A DNA stretch of 64,000 nucleotides from assembly GCA_024743175.1 (NCBI GenBank), contig JANSXA010000004.1:62001-126000 (forward strand), read 5' to 3'. Numbering within the stretch: the first letter of the stretch is position 1; the number at the start of each line of letters is the position of its first letter. Shown here in pieces: positions 41,751 to 51,000 of the stretch. Below the pieces are notes generated by a model, which ran no database searches, was not told the origin of the DNA, and saw only the letters and a program-made list of their open reading frames with translations. The DNA is from Pseudomonadaceae bacterium. Lineage in GTDB: Bacteria > Pseudomonadota > Gammaproteobacteria > Pseudomonadales > Azotimanducaceae. The position numbers and the translations under genes are program-made.

Positions 41751-42716
41751 CTAAGCTGCGATCCGGTAGACCATATAGGCCAGATAGGTGGCAACGATGA
41801 CAGCGCCGGCCCGCCGACCCAATCTTGCGCCACTGATGAGAAACAAGGGAATAACAACCAGCACAAAGCCGAAGCCCACCGCCAGGTCCAGAACGCCTCC
41901 CTGGGGTATTGGTATGGGTACAATAATGCCCGCGGCGGGTAGCACAACAAGCGAATTAAATATGTTGGATCCGACAATGTTGCCCAGCGCCAGATCAGTT
42001 TCCTTTTTATACGCTGCAATTGCCGAGGTCACCAGTTCAGGCAGACTGGTGCCGACAGCAACAATGAATATGCCAACAACAACCTCGGGTATTTCCAATA
42101 AGCGGGCGATTGCGGAACCGTTTTCTATGGTCAGAGTGCCGCCAACCATCAGCAGCGCCATACCAGCTATGGACAATATACTGTTCAATGCCAGACCCTT
42201 GCGGGCGGGCGCCGGGAAGTGTTCCGCTTCTGCAAATACCGGATCTCCCGATTCTTTAACAAAGTCGCGCACCACAAAGTAGATAAACACGGTAAACAGT
42301 AAAAACAGGATAATGGCATCAGCCCGGTCGATCATTGGCACAGTGCCGGTGAGCGGCATGTCCCACGCCATGACCATCAGGATCGCGGTTACCAGGAGAA
42401 GGAAAGGTACTTCTCGCCGTACGACCTGACCCTGAAGATAAATGGGCGACATGATGGCGGCGATGCCCAGCACCAGCCCGAAGTTGGCGAGGTTGGAACC
42501 GACAGCGTTACCGAAGGCAATATCTGTCTCACCCCGGATGGCGCCCGTGACGTTTATCACCAGCTCCGGCATGCTTGTGCCGAAGGCAACAACGGTAAGA
42601 CCGATAATCATGTTGGGTACGTTGAATGCAGCAGCGATCCCCGACGCGCCACGCACCAGCAGAGTGCCGCCGACCAGAAGCGCTGCCAGGCCGAGCGCCA
42701 GTAGCAGATAAACCAT
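41751..42716 (-). CDS. yrbG: Calcium/sodium antiporter (CaCA family, YrbG-like)
   Basis: A 321-residue membrane protein made of two inverted halves, each with an alpha-repeat: VAFGTSMPELVINVTGA with FGNAVGSNLANFG (about 43-85), and VAVGTSLPELVTSAIAA with LGNIVGSNIFNSL (about 215-260). About ten membrane segments. It exchanges Ca2+ or Na+ across the inner membrane. Confidence 0.93.
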   Translation of the reverse strand: MVYLLLALGLAALLVGGTLLVRGASGIAAAFNVPNMIIGLTVVAFGTSMPELVINVTGAIRGETDIAFGNAVGSNLANFGLVLGIAAIMSPIYLQGQVVRREVPFLLLVTAILMVMAWDMPLTGTVPMIDRADAIILFLLFTVFIYFVVRDFVKESGDPVFAEAEHFPAPARKGLALNSILSIAGMALLMVGGTLTIENGSAIARLLEIPEVVVGIFIVAVGTSLPELVTSAIAAYKKETDLALGNIVGSNIFNSLVVLPAAGIIVPIPIPQGGVLDLAVGFGFVLVVIPLFLISGARLGRRAGAVIVATYLAYMVYRIAA

Positions 42717-42903
42717 AAAGTATCAGTGTGCTGTTGATTACCCGGGTCAGTATGTCCCAAGCGAACGCAGATGGCCAAAAATCGAGCCATAAAACGATTC
42801 TGCCAGCTGATTCGCTTTACCCGGGTTGTTTGACCGATGAATTCGGCGCGTTCACAGTTTGTAGAGGGTTGCGTATAGTCTTCGGGTTTTTGGGAGAATT
42901 CTA

Positions 42904-43776
42904 GTGAAAGATTGGGCTGTTGGTGGTGTCAGTATTGCTGCGGCGTTGTCTGTGGCTGGTTTGATCGCATTTATGGCGGGTCCTTACAGTGTCACCGCTG
43001 GCGGTTGGTCGGTGTTTGTGCTGTGCGCTATTTTTGCCTTTGCCGTGCAGTGGATTGTCTTTGTCCACGCATGGGTGACAAAAACTGAAATCTACTACGA
43101 CCTCACCGGCAGTATTACTTATGTTGTGATGGTGGGCTCCGCGGTCTTTTTAAGCGGCACCAACGATATACGCAGTCTGCTCATCGCCGGATTAATCTGT
43201 GTCTGGGCTCTGCGTCTTGGGCCGTTCCTGTATCGACGGATAAAAAAGGCCGGTGAAGACCGACGCTTTCGCAAGCTGAAAACCTCTTTTCCCATGTTTC
43301 TAATGACCTGGACGCTGCAGGGTACGTGGGTATTCATTACCGCTTGCTGTGCACTGGCGGCAATCACTTCGGTCAATCAAGTTCCCCTGGCTGAACCTTT
43401 TTACATTGGCATTGTGCTGTGGCTGGTTGGATTTCTGATAGAGGTGATTGCAGATCAGCAGAAATCAGCCTTTCGGGCCGAACCGGCCAACAGTACGCGT
43501 TTTATCTCCAGCGGCCTCTGGGCCTGGTCGAGACACCCGAACTACTTTGGCGAAATTCTGCTTTGGCTGGGAATCACGCTGATGGCGTTTCCTGTACTGC
43601 AGGGTGGTCAATTGATTACTCTGATATCGCCGATCTTCGTTTTCATTCTGTTGAATTACATCAGCGGCGTACGCATGCTTGAAGCCAGGGCAACTCGACT
43701 CTGGGGTGATGAACCGGAATATCAGGCGTATAAACGCAATACGCCGGCGCTGATGATGTGGCCACCTAAAAACTGA
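42904..43776 (+). CDS. DUF1295 (steroid 5-alpha-reductase-like) membrane protein
   Basis: A 290-residue membrane protein with about six to seven hydrophobic segments. The C-terminal region FISSGLWAWSRHPNYFGEILLWLGI (in two conserved pieces) and AYKRNTPALMMWPP match DUF1295/steroid-5-alpha-reductase relatives. Start is GTG 42904 with GGGAGA upstream. Its substrate is not known; the following histidine kinase gene is 19 bases away and may be co-transcribed. Confidence 0.82.
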   Translation: MKDWAVGGVSIAAALSVAGLIAFMAGPYSVTAGGWSVFVLCAIFAFAVQWIVFVHAWVTKTEIYYDLTGSITYVVMVGSAVFLSGTNDIRSLLIAGLICVWALRLGPFLYRRIKKAGEDRRFRKLKTSFPMFLMTWTLQGTWVFITACCALAAITSVNQVPLAEPFYIGIVLWLVGFLIEVIADQQKSAFRAEPANSTRFISSGLWAWSRHPNYFGEILLWLGITLMAFPVLQGGQLITLISPIFVFILLNYISGVRMLEARATRLWGDEPEYQAYKRNTPALMMWPPKN

Positions 43777-43795
43777 GAAACTGGCGACGCTCCCT

Positions 43796-45850
43796 ATGAC
43801 CTGGGCCGATCGATACATACCGCAAAAACTGCGTGAAGACGCAGAACAGAGACGGCGTGCCGGTGTCATAATTTACGCCACAACCTTTGGCTGTCTGTCT
43901 TCGCTGATGATTTTCGTCAGCATGTTTGTCCTGGAAGGTGATGGCGGTGCCTGGCTGGGGTTGGTCTGGATGCTACCTATTGCCCTGACTTACCCGATCA
44001 TGTGCATGAGCGGCTCAAACAACGTTGCCGGACATTACTTTCTCAGTGCTATTCTCGTTGGCGCGGTGCTTGCCTGCTGGCTGCACGGGCCACATTTTGT
44101 TGTGGCCTATCTAGGTATGCCGATGGCGGCTGCCCATGTTCTGGGTGCGCGTAGCGCTCTGCTCTGGAGTGTTGTTGCTGCCGCATTCGCGCTGTTAACG
44201 CAATCCTTCTTTCCACTATCGCTACCCTCTATTACGAGTTTCAACTATGCGGTAGTTGCCATGATCCTGGTGGTCGGCCTCGCGGCCATAGTTGTTGAAT
44301 ACATGCGCAATCAGGCTGTGGTCCAAGCTGCTGCCGCGGTAGAAGAATTGGAAAAAGAACGCAGCAGGATGAGGACTGTTGTTGAAAGTCTGACACCTGG
44401 GCTGATTGATCTTGAAGAGGGTCGTATCACTTATATAGCACCCGGTGTGCGTGAACTGTCAGGCCATGAACCGGAAGAAGTGATCGGTCAGGATATTCTC
44501 AACTTTGTTCATCCGGATGATATCAGCCGTTCGTTGACCTGGCTGGAAACAGCAATGCCCGGCGATCATGTTGAATTGCGCCTGCGCCACAAGGACGGCC
44601 ACTGGGTCTGGCTGAGGGTGCATTTGATTCCCATAGACGGCGATGATCAAGACCATCGACTGCGGCTTGCCGGATACGATGTCTCTGCTGAACGGGATTC
44701 ACGCGCGCAACAGATGCGTGCGCAACGTTTGCAGGGTGTGGGTGTGTTGGCCGCAGGTGTTGCTCATGATTTTAACAATCTGCTGACTGTGATTACGGGC
44801 TTTGCAGAGTTAATGCCTGCCAGCGAAGCTCAGGAAAATATTCTGAAAGCGTCAGATGAAGCCGCACAGCTTGTGCAGAAGCTGATGGCGTTTGGCAAAA
44901 GCAGTCCTGTGGAGGGCGGCGGGGCCGACATCGACAAGATCCTCAACGCTTCAGAGCCTGTGTTGCGAAGCTTGTTAACATCCGTCGGTAAACTGCATGT
45001 TAACTCGAAGGTCGCAGACTTGCGGGTGCCGATTTCCGCCAGCCAGATCAATCAGATTCTGTTGAACCTGGTCACTAACGCGAAAGAAGCGCTGGGCGCG
45101 GATGGCAACGTCTGGATTGATTTAGAGGTCCTGAACCTTGATCTCCCTCGCGGTGAACTGGCTGCGGGGGCATATGCCCAGCTAACCATTGTAGACGATG
45201 GTGGCGGGATGGAAGCTTATACCCGGGAGCACGCGTTCGATCCGTTTTATACAACCAAGGCCGACCGGTCTGGAACCGGTTTGGGTCTGGCCAGTGTTTA
45301 TGGACTGGTACGACACGCCGGTGGAGAGGTTGAAGTCAGTTCTGAACCTGGCAAAGGCACAGCAGTGACGTTGATACTGCCACTGCAGGAGACCGAAGGT
45401 GCGATTGCAGCGTCTGCCGATGATCTGAATTTCACCATTGGTCAGGGCCGCATACTTATTGTTGAAGATGATGAGCTTATTGCTGATCTCATTGCCAGGA
45501 GTCTGGTGCATGCGGGATATAGTGTGACGATAAAACATGATGTCGAAAGTGCCTGGCGACAGTTGCGTGCTGATGTGCCCGATCTGCTGATTACCGACAT
45601 TATGATGCCCGACGGGCGTGGTACGGATCTGGCCAAACGCTGGTATGAAGATGAGCAGAGTGAGGTGCTGCCGATGCTGTTCATCTCCGGGTATTCAGAT
45701 CAGGAGATAGGCGATTGGAAAGACGCCACGGGACCGGTGAAATTTCTGGCTAAGCCTTTTCGTACCAAAGAACTGCTTGAACGCGTTGGACAGTTGATCA
45801 ATCAGCCAAGTTCGGATCTCACGCACAGCCGTCTGAGTAACCGTTCATGA
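43796..45850 (+). CDS. Hybrid sensor histidine kinase with C-terminal receiver
   Basis: A 684-residue protein. Membrane segments at about 23-175 (five to six), a PAS domain about 190-310 (VVESLTPGLIDLEEGRITYI), then a histidine-kinase core with H324 in GVAHDFNNLLTVITGF, N-box NLVTNAKEAL, G-boxes DDGGGM and SGTGLGLASVYG, and a receiver with phospho-acceptor D601 in LLITDIMMPDGRG. It has no DNA-binding output and no partner regulator nearby, so it should phosphorylate an orphan regulator or act through its own receiver. Confidence 0.93.
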   Translation: MTWADRYIPQKLREDAEQRRRAGVIIYATTFGCLSSLMIFVSMFVLEGDGGAWLGLVWMLPIALTYPIMCMSGSNNVAGHYFLSAILVGAVLACWLHGPHFVVAYLGMPMAAAHVLGARSALLWSVVAAAFALLTQSFFPLSLPSITSFNYAVVAMILVVGLAAIVVEYMRNQAVVQAAAAVEELEKERSRMRTVVESLTPGLIDLEEGRITYIAPGVRELSGHEPEEVIGQDILNFVHPDDISRSLTWLETAMPGDHVELRLRHKDGHWVWLRVHLIPIDGDDQDHRLRLAGYDVSAERDSRAQQMRAQRLQGVGVLAAGVAHDFNNLLTVITGFAELMPASEAQENILKASDEAAQLVQKLMAFGKSSPVEGGGADIDKILNASEPVLRSLLTSVGKLHVNSKVADLRVPISASQINQILLNLVTNAKEALGADGNVWIDLEVLNLDLPRGELAAGAYAQLTIVDDGGGMEAYTREHAFDPFYTTKADRSGTGLGLASVYGLVRHAGGEVEVSSEPGKGTAVTLILPLQETEGAIAASADDLNFTIGQGRILIVEDDELIADLIARSLVHAGYSVTIKHDVESAWRQLRADVPDLLITDIMMPDGRGTDLAKRWYEDEQSEVLPMLFISGYSDQEIGDWKDATGPVKFLAKPFRTKELLERVGQLINQPSSDLTHSRLSNRS

Positions 45851-46150
45851 GCGTTCGTTCGGCGTGGCGGGTTCCCAGCGTTGAGCCATACGTTGCAGCC
45901 ATCGGCCGGTTGCTGCGAGTTGGTGCGCCTCTACCGCAAAATGTATCTGCTTGCCACGCCGTTTCCGGCTGACGAGACCAGCCTGCTCCAGCAACTGCAG
46001 GTGTTTGACGATGGCCTGGCGGCTGATATCCAGATGTTCAGCCACAGTTGAAGCACTGATCGGCCCCTGTTCAGCTACGATCTCCAGAAGCTGGCGGCGG
46101 GTCGCATCTGCAAGTGCGGAAAAAACCTGATCAACGGCAACACCGGTCAT
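45845..46150 (-). CDS. ArsR-family helix-turn-helix regulator
   Basis: A 101-residue winged-helix regulator starting at ATG 46150. The core is FSALADATRRQLLEIV with helix-turn-helix TVAEHLDISRQAIVKHLQLL (about 33-52) and wing VSRKRRGKQIHFAVE. The DATRRQLL motif marks the ArsR/SmtB fold; no metal-binding Cys is present, so the signal is not obviously a metal. It follows the bactofilin and methyltransferase-like genes. Confidence 0.85.
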   Translation of the reverse strand: MTGVAVDQVFSALADATRRQLLEIVAEQGPISASTVAEHLDISRQAIVKHLQLLEQAGLVSRKRRGKQIHFAVEAHQLAATGRWLQRMAQRWEPATPNERS

Positions 46151-46231
46151 GGATATCTCTTTTATGCAACTGTCGGGTTGCATTGTAAACAAGTAACAGG
46201 TTCCGTACAGGTCTGTCGTTCGACAGGACTG

Positions 46232-46837
46232 TCACAGGCTTTCGAACAGCAGCTCCAGACGCCCTTCGCGGAGCAAAGTGCCTCGCGCAATTTTTAGTGA
46301 AAGTAAGTGCTCACTTAACTTTTGTTGTGAGTGTGGGATGTATTTTGGCTGGCTGGGAACGGTTATGGACGTCAGTGTGTCGACGTCCGCGATGCCGTAC
46401 AAGCTGACATCTTCCGGCCTCCCGCCATGTAGCGCGCCGAATCCATAACCGCGGCTGTTGCTGTGCAGCAGAGGTTGTAATACCTGGGACAGAGCATCAA
46501 TTGTCTTCAGGTCGATGAAATGCAGATAGTCCCAGAAAAGACAGATGTCGATCTGGGTGCCGGCTGGAATAGCCAACTGCCGCTGGATAAACCCGGCAAG
46601 CGTCTCGCGAGAGGTATCCATATCGTTGGCAGCAATGGCCGGGTTATCGGTGAGGTCCGCAAAATAGATTTTGCTTTTGAAGCGAGCCAGGAAGTTCACC
46701 GTGCTGGCGTTGCCCGGACCAAGATCCAGCACAGTTATTCGATCGCCGGGTTCAAAGCCACGCAGTAACTCAGGTAGCAGGCGGCTGGTTGTGCGCACCT
46801 GCATAGCGGTAGATGTTCGGCTAGCTGCCGGACTCAC
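46232..46837 (-). CDS. Methyltransferase-like protein coupled to bactofilin
   Basis: A 201-residue protein with a possible SAM-binding motif ITVLDLGPGNASTVNFLA (about 34-51) and IYFADLTDNPAIAAND, and an EDVSLYGIAD stretch later. The fold resembles class I methyltransferases, but the catalytic region is divergent. Start is GTG 46837 overlapping the bactofilin end (TAGGTG), with ATG 46804 as an alternative. The bactofilin link suggests an envelope or cytoskeletal role, not shown. Confidence 0.5.
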   Translation of the reverse strand: MSPAASRTSTAMQVRTTSRLLPELLRGFEPGDRITVLDLGPGNASTVNFLARFKSKIYFADLTDNPAIAANDMDTSRETLAGFIQRQLAIPAGTQIDICLFWDYLHFIDLKTIDALSQVLQPLLHSNSRGYGFGALHGGRPEDVSLYGIADVDTLTSITVPSQPKYIPHSQQKLSEHLLSLKIARGTLLREGRLELLFESL

Positions 46838-47330
46838 CTACAGCCTTGTCTCGGGTCGTGCTGGGTGCTGCAGATTTTGCGCTGGCTGCCGGTTTTGGTT
46901 CTGTAGCAACAGTGTCGTTGCCCGGATCCATATCGATGCTGCCTTTAAATTTAGCGCCATCTTCCAGGGTTACCCGTGGTGCAACTATGTTGCCTTGTAC
47001 GCGACCGCTTTTAGAGATGACAACTTTTTCAGAACCACTGATGTCGCCGGTGACCTGGCCGTCAACCTTGACGGTTTTGGCATCCAGATTTGCAACCACC
47101 TGGCCGGACTCACCTACGGTCAGATCATTCTGTGGCAGATCTACAGAACCGTCGACGGTGCCTTCAATGACCAGATTTTCATTGCCTGAGATGGTGCCTT
47201 TAACTTTGATGGTTTTTCCAATCACGGCAGTACTCCTTGGGCTGAAATTTTTTTCACTGGTAGATGTTGTAGCAGGGTTACTTGCAGCAGGGCTCTCCGG
47301 CTCCGTCGAATCTTTTCGTTTGTCGAACAT
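46821..47330 (-). CDS. Bactofilin-family cytoskeletal protein
   Basis: A 169-residue protein starting at ATG 47330 (MFDKRKDS). The bactofilin core of repeated short beta turns lies at 38-125: AVIGKTIKVKGTISGNENLV, IEGTVDGSVD, VDGQVTGDISGSEKVV and VQGNIVAPRVTLEDGAKFKG. Disordered Pro/Ser/Ala-rich ends flank it, as in the family. Bactofilins polymerise without nucleotides and organise cell shape or curvature. Confidence 0.9.
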   Translation of the reverse strand: MFDKRKDSTEPESPAASNPATTSTSEKNFSPRSTAVIGKTIKVKGTISGNENLVIEGTVDGSVDLPQNDLTVGESGQVVANLDAKTVKVDGQVTGDISGSEKVVISKSGRVQGNIVAPRVTLEDGAKFKGSIDMDPGNDTVATEPKPAASAKSAAPSTTRDKAVGESGS

Positions 47331-47461
47331 GTCTAAACCTCTTTGTATTGCGGGGGACGCTAACAGATGCACTAAACTACCCGTAGCTGGACTATAGATC
47401 AGGAAGTAGGTCAACAAAACGGCAATTTACTGTCTCAACAGGTGCGTTGAGACGTCAAATA

Positions 47462-48247
47462 TCAGCTGGGTTTGATACTCAACGTCGCCATAGAGGTTGG
47501 CATCAGCTCATTCAACGGTGTGGCTTCGTTGACCCAGCAGTCTTCAAAGAAGCCCTTGAGCAGAAAACCGGCGTCCAACTGGCCGCCAATCTGATCATCA
47601 AGACTATGGCTGAATTCTATGGCTTCGCCCGCCCGCATTCTGGTTTCCATCTGCGTTGCGCTCAGATGATCCGGGTCGTTGTACGGTAGTTTGAACCTGG
47701 CGATGAATTGACCCCCATTTTCAATATCTTCGTGGTCGAACAGGTAAAAGCAGGGATTCATGAAGCCAGACAGCAACCGGCCGCCGGGTTTCAGCACACG
47801 ATAGCACTCTCGCCACACAGGTTTTACGTCAGGCACAAATACATTGGATACCGGGTGAAAGATCAGGTCGAAGCTGGCATCGGTGAAACGGCTCAGATCG
47901 GCCATATCGCCCTGTTCCAGGATGATGCTGAGCCCTTCCCGCCGAGCTACCTGGCCATCTTTGTCCAGCTGGGCGTCGGAATTGTCGAAGCTGGTGACCA
48001 GAGCGCCTGCGGCGGCAAAAACAGGCGCCTGCTGACCACCGCCGGAGGCTAGCGCCAGCAGGCGGCAGCCGCTCAAATCTCCAAACCAGTCTGCAGGGAC
48101 AGCCTTTGTCGGGGTTAAAATCACCGACCAGTTACCCAGGCGAGCTGCGGCAATAGTCTGTGCGTCTACAATCTGTACCCAGGGGCTTTTGCCCTGGCTG
48201 GCCTGATTGTTCCAGGCCTGACGGTTCATGGTCAGAATATCATCCAT
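47462..48247 (-). CDS. SAM-dependent methyltransferase
   Basis: A 261-residue class I methyltransferase: motif CRLLALASGGGQQAPVFAAA (about 62-81), FDNSDAQLDKDGQVA, LEQGDMADLSRF and VLKPGGRLLSGF. It is typical of UbiE/COQ5-like enzymes of unknown substrate. Start used is ATG 48247; 48256 is also possible. It overlaps the 3' end of the MFS transporter gene, so both are one operon. Confidence 0.85.
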   Translation of the reverse strand: MDDILTMNRQAWNNQASQGKSPWVQIVDAQTIAAARLGNWSVILTPTKAVPADWFGDLSGCRLLALASGGGQQAPVFAAAGALVTSFDNSDAQLDKDGQVARREGLSIILEQGDMADLSRFTDASFDLIFHPVSNVFVPDVKPVWRECYRVLKPGGRLLSGFMNPCFYLFDHEDIENGGQFIARFKLPYNDPDHLSATQMETRMRAGEAIEFSHSLDDQIGGQLDAGFLLKGFFEDCWVNEATPLNELMPTSMATLSIKPS

Positions 48248-49487
48248 GCTCTTCACCCCTGGCCAGGCCTGCGGCTGGCACGTCCAGAGTTCTTACGTTG
48301 ATGGCAAACAGCGCCAGAGCAATGAGTGTGAGTGTACCGGCTAACAGAAAGGCTATGCCTGGAAAATAAACAACCGGGTCCGAGCCGGTGAACAGCGCAA
48401 AACTCTGAGTCATCAGCAGCGGGCCGATGATAGCGCCAAAACTTCCCACGCTGGCATTAATGCCCTGCAACTCTCCCTGTTCGTTCTGCGGTACCTGGTT
48501 AGACATGATGCCGGCAACGGCTGGGCCGGCAAGACCTGCAAATGCTGACATGAAACACCATAAAAGCACGGTGACTGAATTGTTCGCCAGGGCAATACCG
48601 ATGAAGGCTGCCGCCGCGGCGCTGAAGCCTGCAAAAGCGGTGACAACAGGACCCCATTTGGGGATCACCAGGCGAATCACATAACCCTGCATCACGGCCA
48701 TTAATACGCCAACAAGTCCCATGGACAGGCCCACATCAAGTGGCGACCAGGAGAATTTTTCGATGGTGTAAAAACTCCAGTTGGACGGGTAGACGTGGTG
48801 GCCGATGTTGTAGATGAACATGACCGTGACAAGCCCAATCAGAATAGGATAGCGGCGCAATTGACCGATCATGCCCAGAGGGTTGGCTCGCCGCCAGCTG
48901 AACGCCCGTCTTGCACTCTCAGGCAGAGTTTCCTTCAATGCAAAGAAGCCATATAAGGTATTGACAGCGCCCAGCGCTGCAGCGGCAAAAAAGGGTGCTC
49001 TAACATGCCACTCTCCCAACAAACCACCTATGGTTGGGCCGACAATGAACCCCAGGCCAAACGCCATACCCATCAGACCAAAATTCTGTGCACGTTCATC
49101 AGGTGGGGATACGTCCGCGATCAGGGCGTTAGCGGTAGCATGGGTGGCAGCGGTAATGCCCGTGAGCATGCGGCCGAGGAACAGTACCCATAACGTGGTT
49201 GCAAGTCCGGCGATAAGATAGTTCAGGCTGAAGAATGCCAGTGAAACCAGTAACACTTTGCGACGCCCATAGCGATCGCTGAGATTGCCCAACACCGGCG
49301 CAAACACGAATTGTAAGCCCGCGTAACTCGCGACCAGATAGCCTGCCAGAGACGAAACTTCAGCCAGGCTGCCACCGGTCAACTGGCGCAGAAATTCCGG
49401 CAGCACAGGCATTAGAATCCCAAAACCCACGGTATCGAGGAACACAGTAATCGTCACGAAGGTTAAAATATGCTTTTTCCGGTCCAT
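48240..49487 (-). CDS. MFS transporter, TetA-type (TCR subfamily)
   Basis: A 415-residue inner-membrane transporter with 12 hydrophobic segments. The TetA signature appears at LGNLSDRYGRRKVLLVS (about 65-81), and MLTGITAATHATANALIADVS is the loop 4-5 area. Close relatives export tetracyclines, but the family is broad, so resistance cannot be read from sequence. Coupled to the downstream methyltransferase and 14 bases after the acyltransferase gene. Confidence 0.88.
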   Translation of the reverse strand: MDRKKHILTFVTITVFLDTVGFGILMPVLPEFLRQLTGGSLAEVSSLAGYLVASYAGLQFVFAPVLGNLSDRYGRRKVLLVSLAFFSLNYLIAGLATTLWVLFLGRMLTGITAATHATANALIADVSPPDERAQNFGLMGMAFGLGFIVGPTIGGLLGEWHVRAPFFAAAALGAVNTLYGFFALKETLPESARRAFSWRRANPLGMIGQLRRYPILIGLVTVMFIYNIGHHVYPSNWSFYTIEKFSWSPLDVGLSMGLVGVLMAVMQGYVIRLVIPKWGPVVTAFAGFSAAAAAFIGIALANNSVTVLLWCFMSAFAGLAGPAVAGIMSNQVPQNEQGELQGINASVGSFGAIIGPLLMTQSFALFTGSDPVVYFPGIAFLLAGTLTLIALALFAINVRTLDVPAAGLARGEEHG

Positions 49488-49501
49488 TGGCAGCTGACTC
49501 C

Positions 49502-50008
49502 CTAGGCGCTTCGACCGCAGCCAGTTGCAGCAGCCTGCTGCATCATAGCGAGAGTTTGATCGGCATCGGTGACGTCTTCAATGAGGCGCTTGAACGTTAC
49601 CACCTTATTGCGGTAGTTGATGACTGCCGGCAACACAGGCACGTTTGCAGCCTGGGCAATTAAGGCAAAACCGCTGCGCCAGCGGGTGACGGCACGTCGT
49701 GTACCTTCCGGGGCAATACCGAGAATCAGCTTCGAGTTGTTTGCAAAGTGTGTGGTCATGTCGTCCACCACACCGTTCTTGCGATCCCGGTCTACGGGGA
49801 TGCCACCAAACCCGCGTATTACATATCCGAGAGGAAAGCGGAACAGGGAGCGCTTGGCAAGAAATGAAGCTTTTAATCCAAGGCTCCAGATAACCCCGAC
49901 GGTGAGCAGAAAATCAAAATTCGATGTATGCGGTGCAACGGCAATAATGAACTGGCGCCTATTTGGAATGTCCCCCTGCAATGACCACCCCGTGCCGTTC
50001 AGTAGCAA
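49502..50008 (-). CDS. PlsC-family 1-acylglycerol-3-phosphate acyltransferase
   Basis: A phospholipid acyltransferase with the H-x4-D motif in APHTSNFDFLLTVG (about 25-38), the GGIPVDRDRK motif and EGTRRAV (about 100-106). The frame continues upstream without a stop for about 75 bases and encodes a plausible extension (NSITRFLGRLLLNGTGW), but contains no ATG or GTG; the only usable start seen is TTG 50008 with no Shine-Dalgarno. The true start may be a rare codon or the upstream part may be mis-sequenced. Confidence 0.75.
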   Translation of the reverse strand: MLLNGTGWSLQGDIPNRRQFIIAVAPHTSNFDFLLTVGVIWSLGLKASFLAKRSLFRFPLGYVIRGFGGIPVDRDRKNGVVDDMTTHFANNSKLILGIAPEGTRRAVTRWRSGFALIAQAANVPVLPAVINYRNKVVTFKRLIEDVTDADQTLAMMQQAAATGCGRSA

Positions 50009-50224
50009 CCGGCCGAGGAACCGGGTTATGCTGTTTCCACCGCTGGGTACGTCTTCGCCGATAGTTTGCCAGAATTTGATGTCAGCCTGCCCCAGAGAGG
50101 TGTGGACCTCATGTCATATAGAGGTGTTTTAAGCGACCCGCTAGCATGCAGTTGTAGCCTGCATCGGGCAAGCGTTAAGTCTGGTCAATGGACTGAGTCT
50201 GGTGAAGAAAAATGGGGGAAGACC

Positions 50225-50824
50225 ATGTTGGACACTGAAATCGCCGCGTTGGAACAGCAGATTTTTGATTTGACCACGCAGTTAAACAATCTGCGCGCAA
50301 AGCAGCCTGGGACCAAAGTACCCAACTACACGTTCAGTACAGTCTCAGGAGAAGTCACGCTGCTTGACTTGTTTGGCGAACAGCAGCATCTACTTGTGAT
50401 TCATAATATGGGCCAGGCCTGCCGCTATTGCACTTTGTGGGCGGACGGGTTCAATGGATTGCTGCCCCATCTGGAGTCTGCTCTATCGGTTGTGCTGGTG
50501 TCGAAAGATGCGCCAGCCGTGCAGCAGACATTTGCCGGCAGTAGAGGCTGGCGCTTTAATCTGGCCTCTCACAATGGTGGCGCCTACATCCAGGAACAAT
50601 CTGCGTTGGCCGGTTCAGGCAATATGCCAGGGGCGGTAGTTTATGAGCGACGCGGTGATGAAATACTGCGCAAGAACGCCTGTGTTTTCGGACCGGGTGA
50701 CCTCTACTGTGTTGCCTGGTCACTGCTGGCCCTGGCGGGCATCAGTGAAGCCCACTGGACACCACAGTTTCGTTACTGGCAGCAACCGGCTCAGTTAGAA
50801 GATGGCGGCGAAAATGTGCTGTGA
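50225..50824 (+). CDS. DUF899-family thioredoxin-like protein
   Basis: A 199-residue protein starting at ATG 50225, with GGGGGA seven bases upstream. After a short coiled coil it has the DUF899 fold: VTLLDLFGEQQHLLVIHNMG, CRYCTLWADGFNGLLPHLE (possible redox Cys pair) and KDAPAVQQTFAGSRGWRF. Such proteins resemble thioredoxin/AhpC and are of unknown role. A strong terminator follows 43 bases after the stop. Confidence 0.8.
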   Translation: MLDTEIAALEQQIFDLTTQLNNLRAKQPGTKVPNYTFSTVSGEVTLLDLFGEQQHLLVIHNMGQACRYCTLWADGFNGLLPHLESALSVVLVSKDAPAVQQTFAGSRGWRFNLASHNGGAYIQEQSALAGSGNMPGAVVYERRGDEILRKNACVFGPGDLYCVAWSLLALAGISEAHWTPQFRYWQQPAQLEDGGENVL

Positions 50825-50859
50825 ATGAGTGCTTTTAAACAATTTGCTTGATGACATTG

Positions 50860-51000
50860 AAGGCACAAAAAAAGGCGCTTGCGCGCCTTTTTGCTGTGTC
50901 AGATTTTTTAACCAACGTACCACATATTAACCTCCTGAAGTCACTGGTCGACGTGTTCTTGCGAAACTGCCGTTGAAGTGACTATCACCGCGCAGACCTT
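50860..51000 (-). ncRNA. Candidate small RNA with six-codon mini-ORF
   Basis: On the minus strand AGGAGG (50936-50931) lies five bases before ATG TGG TAC GTT GGT TAA (50925-50908), a near-ideal ribosome site for a six-codon unit. About 15 bases after the stop the terminator A-run begins. So a short, self-contained transcript is likely, encoding MWYVG or using this site as a regulatory leader. The 5' end is unknown. No known RNA family was recognised. Confidence 0.4.
50867..50892. terminator. Bidirectional rho-independent terminator
   Basis: A 5-base GGCGC/GCGCC stem plus five A-T pairs around the TTGC loop: A-run 50867-50873, arms 50874-50878 and 50883-50887, T-run 50888-50892. It terminates the DUF899 gene on the plus strand and serves a short minus-strand transcript coming the other way. 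Confidence 0.85.

Noticed and set aside
47462-48247. Tetracycline-resistance interpretation of the MFS/methyltransferase pair
   Set aside because: TetA-type signature alone does not predict tetracycline export, and no TetR-type gene is adjacent.
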